From positions 1 to 5,571 of the forward strand of contig JAFAGU010000043.1 of the NCBI GenBank assembly GCA_019237595.1: a stretch of DNA of 5,571 nt, given 5' to 3'. Numbering within the stretch: the first letter of the stretch is position 1; the number at the start of each line of letters is the position of its first letter. Under the pieces are notes generated by a model. The model ran no database searches. It was not told the origin of the DNA and saw only the letters and a program-made list of their open reading frames with translations. Both the position numbers and the translations under genes were made by a program. This DNA is from Betaproteobacteria bacterium. Lineage in GTDB: Bacteria > Pseudomonadota > Gammaproteobacteria > Burkholderiales > SG8-39. Below are positions 1-4,193 of this stretch, piece by piece.

Positions 1-251
1 TTCTCGATGCGGGCCTTGCACTTGTCCTGGTCCTTCGCGTCCGCGCAGAGCTGCTGGGTCATGCAAGCCCGGCGGTCGTCGCCCTGCTTGTCCTTGCACG
101 CGTCGCGCGCCGCCTTCATCTTCTCCTGCATCTTCTCGCGGAATTCCTCGCGTTTCTTGCCCTTGTCTGCGTCGGGGGCGGGCGTCGTGCCTTGCGCGAG
201 GACGGTGGTTGCGGCGGCGAGGAGGGTTGCCGCGATGAGCGGTTTCAGCAT
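1..251 (-). CDS. Small secreted four-cysteine protein (partial, N-terminal 83 residues)
   Basis: The reading frame starts at an ATG at 251 and runs off the left edge, so the C-terminus is missing. The start is supported by AAAGGAGAC upstream, with GGAG six bases before the ATG. Residues 1-19 form a Sec signal peptide (MLKPLIAATLLAAATTVLAQ, cleavage probably after VLA). The mature part is highly charged, with a Lys/Glu-rich likely helix (about 30-50) and then four cysteines at 52, 63, 69 and 78, spaced C-x10-C-x5-C-x8-C. This suggests a small periplasmic protein, possibly with two disulfides. It lies on the same strand as the peroxiredoxin gene and 82 bases downstream of it, with a terminator-like hairpin between. 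It loosely recalls small exported Cys-pair proteins such as PsiF, but I cannot assign a family. The gene call is fairly sure; the function is unknown. Confidence 0.72.
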   Translation of the reverse strand, partial: MLKPLIAATLLAAATTVLAQGTTPAPDADKGKKREEFREKMQEKMKAARDACKDKQGDDRRACMTQQLCADAKDQDKCKARIE

Positions 252-257
252 GTGAGT

Positions 258-261
258 CTCC
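258..261 (-). promoter_or_regulatory. Shine-Dalgarno site of the four-cysteine protein gene
   Basis: On the minus strand GGAG, inside AAAGGAGAC, sits six bases before the ATG at 251. It supports this start for the partial gene. Confidence 0.6.
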
Positions 262-277
262 TTTGGGGTGAAGCCCC

Positions 278-309
278 AGAAACGCGCCGGCGTCGACGCC
301 GCCGACGCG
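278..309 (-). terminator. Candidate rho-independent terminator after the peroxiredoxin gene
   Basis: Read on the minus strand, CGCGTCGGCG, a seven-base loop (GCGTCGA) and CGCCGGCGCG form a ten-pair stem containing one G-U pair. TTTCT follows. The hairpin begins 24 bases after the peroxiredoxin stop codon. The T run is short and interrupted, so termination may be partial. The next gene starts only 27 bases after the T run, so that gene either depends on read-through or has a promoter overlapping this structure. Confidence 0.5.
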
Positions 310-333
310 GCTTTGTAACCGATTGTTTCCGGC

Positions 334-843
334 TTAGCCCAGCTGCTTGAGCATCGTGCCGGCGTCCGAGACCTCGAACTTGCCGGGCCCCTCGACGTTC
401 AGCTGCTTCACGACGCCGTTGTCGACGAGCATGGAGAAGCGCTGCATGCGCGTGCCCATGCCGCGCGCGTTCAGGTCGAGCTCGAGGCCGAGCGCCTTCG
501 CCCAGGCGCCGCTGCCGTCGGCGAGGAAGCGGATCTTGCCGAGCGCCTTCTGGTCGCGGCCCCAGTGCGCCATGACGAAGGCATCGTTGGTCGCCACGCA
601 CCACACTTCGCTCACGCCCTTTTTCTTCAGCTGGTCGAAGTTCTGCAGGTAGCCGGGGACATGCTTGGCGGAGCAAGTCGGCGTGTAGGCGCCGGGGAGG
701 CCGAAAATCGCGATCTTCTTGCCTTTCGCCGCCTCGGCAGCGCTCACCTCCTTGGGCGGCATCGCGCATTGCGTGCCGGAGTCGAATTCGGTGGATTCCA
801 TGAGCTTGCCGTCCGGCAGGCGGTCGCCGACTTTGATCGTCAT
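334..843 (-). CDS. Peroxiredoxin, Prx5 / AhpE-like redoxin (atypical, one-Cys-like)
   Basis: A cytosolic thiol peroxidase that reduces hydrogen peroxide or alkyl hydroperoxides with a reactive cysteine. The 169-residue protein has the normal length of bacterial Prx5-type enzymes. It begins MTIKVGDRLPDGKL, as family members do, and carries the active-site motif PGAYTPTCSAKHVPGY at 50-65, with Cys57 as the peroxidatic cysteine and Thr54 as its partner. Cys82 lies in the family segment VWCVATNDAFVMAHW. The segment GTRMQRFSMLVDNGVV near the C-terminus carries the conserved arginines. I see no C-terminal resolving cysteine, so the enzyme is probably recycled by glutaredoxin/glutathione or another outside thiol (inference from the family). 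Cys26 is an extra cysteine. The ATG at 843 was chosen because a GGAG lies nine bases upstream and the family N-terminus begins here; the longer open frame upstream is non-coding. It is divergent from the small secreted gene at 983. Confidence 0.93.
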   Translation of the reverse strand: MTIKVGDRLPDGKLMESTEFDSGTQCAMPPKEVSAAEAAKGKKIAIFGLPGAYTPTCSAKHVPGYLQNFDQLKKKGVSEVWCVATNDAFVMAHWGRDQKALGKIRFLADGSGAWAKALGLELDLNARGMGTRMQRFSMLVDNGVVKQLNVEGPGKFEVSDAGTMLKQLG

Positions 844-852
844 GGGGAAGCA

Positions 853-856
853 CTCC
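853..856 (-). promoter_or_regulatory. Shine-Dalgarno site of the peroxiredoxin gene
   Basis: GGAG on the minus strand, nine bases before the ATG at 843. It decides the start against the longer open frame that extends to about 1191. Confidence 0.6.
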
Positions 857-927
857 TCGCTGGGAAACGGATGGGGGGGCCAAATGATACCGCCCGAACA
901 ACGGCGCGGCGCCGTGAAATAGTGGGA

Positions 928-956
928 TGGCCGGCGCCCGGCGAAGCGTCTACGAT
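928..956 (+). promoter_or_regulatory. Possible sigma-70 promoter for the small secreted protein gene
   Basis: TACGAT at 951-956 matches the -10 consensus at four of six positions. The hexamer 17 bases upstream (TGGCCG at 928-933) is a poor -35. The placement would give a leader of about 20 bases before the ATG at 983. The 139-base divergent gap must also hold the peroxiredoxin promoter; TATCAT (minus strand, 884-889) is a weak -10 candidate for it with no recognisable -35. Both calls are tentative. Confidence 0.25.
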
Positions 957-982
957 GGGCCCAGCCAACCCGGGAGGTGGCC

Positions 983-1213
983 ATGATGCGTAGCTCGTTG
1001 ATCGTTTTGTTGTTCCTTGCTTGCTCCGCGGCCTTCGCCCAGGCACCAAAGACAGCGAAGCCGGAAGCGGCGGTCAAGCCGGAGGCGGCCGCGAAGCCGG
1101 CACCGGAGAAGGTGGCGGGCGCGAAGCATTCGAGGCGGAAAGAAGATGCGAGGCGCTGCCTCGACGAGCCCTCGAACAGCGCCATCATCAAGTGCGCAGA
1201 GGCTTACCTCTAG
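983..1213 (+). CDS. Small secreted Lys/Pro/Ala-rich protein with a C-terminal cysteine pair
   Basis: A 76-residue exported protein. A strong GGGAGG at 972-977 precedes two adjacent ATGs at 983 and 986; either could be used (five or eight bases from the site). The N-terminus MMRSSLIVLLFLACSAAFAQ is a signal peptide with a canonical AFA cleavage site. The cysteine inside it is poorly placed for a lipobox, so signal peptidase I is more likely. The mature part starts with an imperfect KPEAA-type repeat (about residues 23-42), then a basic stretch, and ends RRCLDEPSNSAIIKCAEAYL, with two cysteines 11 residues apart that could form a disulfide. I recognise the C-terminal cysteine-pair pattern only loosely from small betaproteobacterial proteins and cannot give a function. 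It is divergent from the peroxiredoxin gene, and its last 26 bases overlap the end of the convergent PDZ gene. Confidence 0.7.
   Translation: MMRSSLIVLLFLACSAAFAQAPKTAKPEAAVKPEAAAKPAPEKVAGAKHSRRKEDARRCLDEPSNSAIIKCAEAYL
1056..1106 (+). repeat. Imperfect KPEAA-type tandem repeat inside the small secreted gene
   Basis: Three AAGCCGG-containing units code for KPEAA, KPEAA and KPAPE, separated by short alanine or valine linkers. This low-complexity, probably unstructured linker follows the signal peptide. It may be a spacer that keeps the C-terminal cysteine region away from the membrane (inference). Confidence 0.5.
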
Positions 1214-1877
1214 GCTGGCCGATCCTCGAAGTCTCGTGCGGCAGCGCGGGCAGGCTGCCGCCCCGCGAGGCTTCGCCCTGTTCCTCGAGCGGCGCGATCG
1301 GGATGTAGAGGTCCGAGTCGGGCCGCCGCACCACGAGTCCGACGACGCCGGCCCGATTCGAGGCGAGGAGGCGGTTGAATTCATCAATGCTCGCGAAGCG
1401 CGCCTGGTTCACGGAAACGATGACATCACCCGGCAGGATGCGAGTGCGGTCTGCCGGCGCGCGGACCTTGGAGACCATGAGCCCGTAGGGAATGCCCAGG
1501 GCGCGCAGCGTAACGGCGGGGAGCTCGCGGACCTGCAGGCCTAGCGCGTTCCACGGCGCGGGCGGAGCGGCGACGACGACGATCATACGGCGCTCGCCTT
1601 TGCGCAGGATGTCCAGCTTCACCGGTCCGGGGCGATGCGCGAGATTTTGCCCGAGCTCCTCGAGGCTCGCGATCCCGCGGCCATCGATGCCGGCGACGAC
1701 GTCGCCGACCTGGACGCCGGCGGTCGCCGCCGGACCATCGAGGTCGATGCCGACCACGACCGCGCCCTGCGATTCCTCCCGCAAGGCGAGACCGAGGGTC
1801 TCGATCGAAAGCATCGCGCCGAGCGCCGGTCCGCAGAGCGCACAGAGGAAGAAGACCGCGGCGGCGAAACGCAGCAT
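1188..1877 (-). CDS. Secreted tandem-PDZ protein, protease-less HtrA-like paralogue
   Basis: A 229-residue protein with a signal peptide (MLRFAAAVFFLCALCGPALGA, cleavage around residue 20) followed directly by two PDZ domains. PDZ1 spans about 25-105, with VGIDLDGPAATAGVQVGDVV and the closing LRKGERRMIVVV. PDZ2 spans about 110-194, with YGLMVSKV, ILPGDVIVSVNQ and FASIDEFNRLL, ending LVVRRPDSDLYIPI. No trypsin-like domain is present: nothing resembles TNAHVV, TDVALLKV or GNSGGPL. The PDZ2 half aligns closely with the end of the HtrA protease coded at 2556-4118 (shared N-LGL-V-ELP, PGDVIV-V, F-SIDEF--L, RR-D--LY-P), so the two look paralogous. It probably binds unfolded or C-terminal peptides in the periplasm, perhaps as an adaptor or competitor for HtrA (inference). 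A 35-residue tail after PDZ2 has no recognised domain. No strong Shine-Dalgarno precedes the ATG (GGAA about eight bases away), but the signal peptide fixes the start. Confidence 0.88.
   Translation of the reverse strand: MLRFAAAVFFLCALCGPALGAMLSIETLGLALREESQGAVVVGIDLDGPAATAGVQVGDVVAGIDGRGIASLEELGQNLAHRPGPVKLDILRKGERRMIVVVAAPPAPWNALGLQVRELPAVTLRALGIPYGLMVSKVRAPADRTRILPGDVIVSVNQARFASIDEFNRLLASNRAGVVGLVVRRPDSDLYIPIAPLEEQGEASRGGSLPALPHETSRIGQPRGKPLRT
1238..1261 (+). terminator. Weak hairpin downstream of the small secreted gene, inside the convergent PDZ gene
   Basis: GCGGCAG at 1238-1244 and CTGCCGC at 1255-1261 form a seven-pair stem with a ten-base loop. An outer CTCG/CGAG pair (1233-1236 with 1266-1269) could extend it with bulges. 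It lies 24 bases after the TAG at 1213. No T run follows and the bases also code for the PDZ protein tail, so this is at best an attenuator; chance is a fair alternative in such GC-rich sequence. Confidence 0.2.
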
Positions 1878-1973
1878 GGGGTAATTCCGGCGCCAAGCGC
1901 TGCAAGCTTCGCGCCCGCGCCCGGTGCGCCGCTTGCTCGAGGCGTGGCATGCCCAACCTCAGGAGAAACCGCC
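1878..1973. other. Divergent intergenic region between the PDZ gene and the membrane protein gene
   Basis: These 96 bases separate two genes pointing away from each other and must hold or overlap both promoters. I find no convincing -10/-35 pair on either strand and no sigma-E-like GGAACTT for the PDZ gene. The only clear signal is the AGGAG at 1961-1965 for the plus-strand gene. Confidence 0.5.
1961..1965 (+). promoter_or_regulatory. Shine-Dalgarno site of the membrane protein gene
   Basis: AGGAG lies eight bases before the ATG at 1974. It fixes that start against the much longer open frame upstream, which runs antisense through the PDZ gene. Confidence 0.65.
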
Positions 1974-2537
1974 ATGGCATCCGTACTCGGTGAAAGTCCC
2001 TATGTCGAGCGCCGCACCGGCGAGCGGCGTCGCGTCGCCTTCTCGCCCATGCTCCGCGGCGCAGGCGTCGAAGGGCTGCGGGTCTCCTGGGGCGGCGTTT
2101 GGGGCGGCGTGCTCGTGACGATGGGCATGCTGCTCATCCTCGGGTCGCTCGGCGTGGCGATCGGCGCCTCGACGATCGACCCGAGCCGGGCCGATCCCGC
2201 GAAGGTGATGACCGCGGCCGGAATCTGGGGCGCGGCGTCGCTCCTCGTAGCCCTCTTCATCGGCGGCATGGTCTCCACGCGCATCGGCATGGTCTACGAC
2301 GGCGCCACGGGCCTCTTCGAGGGCATGCTCGTGTGGATCGTCACGGTGATCCTCATGGGGCTTTTCGCAGGCAGCGGCATCGGCCTCATGCCTGACTTCA
2401 GCATCGACCTCGACGCCGGGCGTACCGCGGCGTGGATGGGGCTCGCCGCGATGCTGCTTTCCCTCATTGCCTGCATTGCAGGGGCGAGGGCAGGCTGCCG
2501 CGGTGCTGCGCAGCGCATCGGCGCGCGGCTGCCGTAG
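1974..2537 (+). CDS. Four-helix membrane protein of unknown function (YrzE/PhnA-like style)
   Basis: A 187-residue integral membrane protein. It has a charged cytoplasmic-looking N-terminus (MASVLGESPYVERRTGERRR) followed by a helix starting SWGGVWGGVLV. Predicted membrane segments lie at about 39-65, 80-103, 113-138 and 151-173, all rich in glycine and alanine. The arrangement of a GGV-rich first helix, a GIWGAASLLVALFIGG second helix with VSTRI after it, and a GLFEGMLVWIV third helix resembles small uncharacterised membrane proteins annotated as YrzE-like or, probably wrongly, PhnA-like. No catalytic or transport motif is visible. The start has a good AGGAG. The gene is divergent from the PDZ gene and convergent with htrA, and its stop codon lies in a perfect inverted repeat. 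The gene is solid; the function is unknown. Confidence 0.85.
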   Translation: MASVLGESPYVERRTGERRRVAFSPMLRGAGVEGLRVSWGGVWGGVLVTMGMLLILGSLGVAIGASTIDPSRADPAKVMTAAGIWGAASLLVALFIGGMVSTRIGMVYDGATGLFEGMLVWIVTVILMGLFAGSGIGLMPDFSIDLDAGRTAAWMGLAAMLLSLIACIAGARAGCRGAAQRIGARLP

Positions 2538-2547
2538 CAGCCGCGCG
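2522..2547. terminator. Perfect 11-bp inverted repeat at the convergent gene junction, possible bidirectional terminator
   Basis: CGCGCGGCTGC at 2522-2532, a four-base loop (CGTA) and GCAGCCGCGCG at 2537-2547 form a perfect 11-pair stem. It covers the stop codon of the membrane protein gene (2535-2537) and starts eight bases beyond the htrA stop (2556-2558) on the other strand. Neither side has a T run, so it is not a textbook rho-independent terminator. It may block or shield both converging transcripts (inference). Confidence 0.5.
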
Positions 2548-2555
2548 GTACGTCG

Positions 2556-4118
2556 CTAGCCGACGGGCACGGGAACGTAGAGCGAAGCGTCGCCGCGGCG
2601 CACGAGGAGGGCGACGCTCTCGCCCTTCTTGTGCCTGGCGACGAGGTTGCGGAACTCGTCGATGCTGTGGAAGTGCTCCGAGCCGACGGCGACGATCACA
2701 TCTCCCGGCTGGATCGCGCTCTGGCTCGAGCCGGTGACGTCCTCGACGACGAGCCCGTAGTCCACGCCGAGCTGCTTGCGCGCCTCGGGCGGAAGCTCGG
2801 AAACCGCGAGGCCGAGCTCGTTGGAGGCGGTCGGCTTCTGCGGCGCCTGGCGGGAGGCGGTCTTCGCCTCGGAAGGGAATTCGCCCACGACCGCGGCGAC
2901 CTGCATGCGCCGGCCGCTCCTCCAGATTTCGATCTCCGCTTTCTGGCCGGGCTTGCTTGCCGCGACGATTCGCGGCAGGTCGGAAGCCTGCTCGATTTTC
3001 TTCCCGTTGTAGGAAAGGATCACGTCGCCCTGCTGCAGCCCCGCCTTCGCCGCGGGACTGCCGGGCTCGACGCTCGCCACGATCACTCCGCTCGGCGAAT
3101 CGAGACCGAAGGAGTGCGCGAGCTCCTTCGTCATCGGCTGGATGGCGACGCCCAGGCGACCGCGGGTCACCTTGCCGCTCGCCTGCAGCTGCCTGGCGAC
3201 GTCGAGCGCCACCTCGATCGGGATCGCGAACGACACGCCCATGTACCCGCCGGTGCGGCTGTAGATCTGGGAATTGATTCCGATTACCTCGCCCTTCAGG
3301 TTGATGAGCGGGCCGCCGGAGTTGCCGGGATTGACGGCGACGTCGGTCTGGATGAACGGCACGTAGGTCTCGTCGGGAAGCTCGCGGCCCGTGGCGCTCA
3401 CGATGCCCGCGGTGATGGTGTTGGAGAACCCGAAGGGCGAGCCGATCGCCGCGACCCACTGGCCCGGCTCGACCTCGGCGGACTTGCCGAGCCGGACGGT
3501 CGGAAGATTCGTCGCGTCCACCTTGAGCAGCGCGACATCGGTGCGGCGGTCGAAGCCGACGACCTTCGCCTTGAATTCGCGCTTGCGATCGGCGAGCCGC
3601 ACGAGCACGTCGTCGAAGTCGGCCACCACGTGCGCGTTGGTGAGGATGTAGCCGTCGGCGCTGATGATGAATCCGGAGCCCAGGCCCGCGCTCGGGCGCT
3701 CTTCTTCTTCGCCCAGGCCTGGCGCGCCCGGCATGAAGCGGCGGAAGAATTCCTGCATGGGGTCTTCCTCGGTGCCGCGGCGCGCCTGCGCTCGCGCCTT
3801 GTTCGTCGTGATCACGTTCACGACCGCCGGCCCATCCATTTTCATGAGCGGCGTGAAGTCGGGAAGCGGCACGGCCTGCGGCGCCCCGGACCCCGTGGAG
3901 GCCGGCGCGGAACTCGGCTGGGCCGGCTCCGCGGCCATGGCGGCGGCCCAGGGCACGTCCTTCGCACCGCCAGAGCCGCCGGTGGAAGCCCCGGTCGAGG
4001 CATCGGCGGAAGCGCCGGTCGAGGCGCGGGTGTCGGGCTTGTTGAGATCGCAGCCCGCAAACGCGAGAGCAGCAGCGAGGACGAGGGCGAGCCAGGCTTT
4101 CGAAAGCGTGTCTTTCAC
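2556..4118 (-). CDS. degQ: HtrA/Do-family periplasmic serine protease (DegP/DegQ/MucD type), predicted lipoprotein
   Basis: An envelope quality-control protease and chaperone that degrades misfolded proteins in the periplasm. From the GTG at 4118 it has 520 residues, slightly longer than usual. Residues 1-23 are an export signal ending LAFAGC, a lipobox-like site with Cys23 followed by Asp24. A Ser/Thr/Ala/Gly-rich linker follows (31-52). The trypsin-like domain has His163 (TNAHVV), Asp194 (RTDVALLKV) and Ser267 (NPGNSGGPL), so the catalytic triad is complete. PDZ1 lies at about 320-413 and PDZ2 at about 433-516. The loop before the protease core (DPMQEFFRRFMPG) is of the short DegQ/MucD kind. 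The GTG was chosen because GAGG lies five bases upstream and it leaves a compact signal; a TTG at 4175 would add 19 residues that fall in the promoter/terminator region. A sigma-E-like promoter lies upstream. The symbol degQ is a family-level choice; mucD, degP or htrA would fit equally. Confidence 0.93.
   Translation of the reverse strand: MKDTLSKAWLALVLAAALAFAGCDLNKPDTRASTGASADASTGASTGGSGGAKDVPWAAAMAAEPAQPSSAPASTGSGAPQAVPLPDFTPLMKMDGPAVVNVITTNKARAQARRGTEEDPMQEFFRRFMPGAPGLGEEEERPSAGLGSGFIISADGYILTNAHVVADFDDVLVRLADRKREFKAKVVGFDRRTDVALLKVDATNLPTVRLGKSAEVEPGQWVAAIGSPFGFSNTITAGIVSATGRELPDETYVPFIQTDVAVNPGNSGGPLINLKGEVIGINSQIYSRTGGYMGVSFAIPIEVALDVARQLQASGKVTRGRLGVAIQPMTKELAHSFGLDSPSGVIVASVEPGSPAAKAGLQQGDVILSYNGKKIEQASDLPRIVAASKPGQKAEIEIWRSGRRMQVAAVVGEFPSEAKTASRQAPQKPTASNELGLAVSELPPEARKQLGVDYGLVVEDVTGSSQSAIQPGDVIVAVGSEHFHSIDEFRNLVARHKKGESVALLVRRGDASLYVPVPVG
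3978..4025 (-). repeat. Two tandem 24-bp units coding for an ASTGAS linker in HtrA
   Basis: Units at 3978-4001 and 4002-4025 agree at 20 of 24 positions and code for ASTGASTG and ASTGASAD. They form a low-complexity tether between the predicted lipidated cysteine and the protease domain. Such an in-frame repeat could change in copy number and so alter the tether length (inference). Confidence 0.6.
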
Positions 4119-4137
4119 GGGGACCTCTGCTTCAGGG

Positions 4138-4148
4138 AGTGATTCACT
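4138..4148. promoter_or_regulatory. 11-bp palindrome near the htrA transcription start, possible operator
   Basis: AGTGATTCACT is a perfect 5-1-5 palindrome. It lies just after the predicted sigma-E-like -10 element and would cover the expected htrA transcription start. A flanking inverted repeat, CTTCAGGG at 4130-4137 and CCCTGAAG at 4180-4187, brackets the whole promoter/terminator region. No regulator can be named; an 11-bp palindrome can occur by chance. Confidence 0.3.
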
Positions 4149-4150
4149 GG

Positions 4151-4177
4151 CAAAAGACTTGCCCGGTCCCGGCAAGT
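4151..4177 (-). terminator. Rho-independent terminator of the MFS transporter gene
   Basis: On the minus strand ACTTGCC, a seven-base loop (GGGACCG) and GGCAAGT form a seven-pair stem followed by CTTTTG. It begins 16 bases after the transporter stop codon (4194-4196). It is the best terminator in the window and separates transporter transcription from htrA. Confidence 0.65.
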
Positions 4178-4180
4178 TCC
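4152..4180 (-). promoter_or_regulatory. Sigma-E (RpoE)-type promoter for the HtrA gene
   Basis: On the minus strand GGAACTT (4174-4180) is a perfect match to the known RpoE -35 element. After a 16-base spacer comes TCTTTT (4157-4152), a partial match to the -10 element, whose conserved part is TC followed by A-rich sequence. The start of transcription would fall near 4146, leaving a leader of roughly 28 bases before the GTG at 4118. htrA/degP genes are classical RpoE targets, which supports the reading. The promoter occupies the same bases as the transporter terminator. Confidence 0.55.
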
Positions 4181-4193
4181 CCTGAAGGCGGCG

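Noticed and set aside
288..301. Perfect 14-bp palindrome CGGCGTCGACGCCG as a separate operator
   Set aside because: It lies wholly within the peroxiredoxin terminator hairpin, which explains the symmetry more simply; a separate regulator site is not needed.
844..1191. Upstream extension of the peroxiredoxin frame by 116 codons
   Set aside because: It would run through the promoter region and antisense through the small secreted gene. The family N-terminus and a good GGAG fit the ATG at 843.
1017..1544. Plus-strand frame crossing the small secreted gene and the PDZ gene
   Set aside because: Its arginine-rich product is unlike any exported or soluble family, and both strands here are explained by better-supported genes.
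1635..1973. Upstream extension of the membrane protein frame
   Set aside because: It lies antisense to the PDZ gene, has shadow-like composition, and the AGGAG at 1961 points to the ATG at 1974.
2631..4142. Long open frame of about 500 codons on the plus strand antisense to the HtrA gene
   Set aside because: It is the shadow of a high-GC gene. Its product is rich in Arg, Gly, Asp and His with no domain, while the minus strand codes for a complete HtrA with an intact catalytic triad and PDZ domains.
4119..4175. TTG start at 4175 for the HtrA gene
   Set aside because: It would put 19 polar residues before the signal peptide and place coding sequence over the terminator and the sigma-E-like promoter. 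The GTG at 4118 has a closer ribosome binding site.
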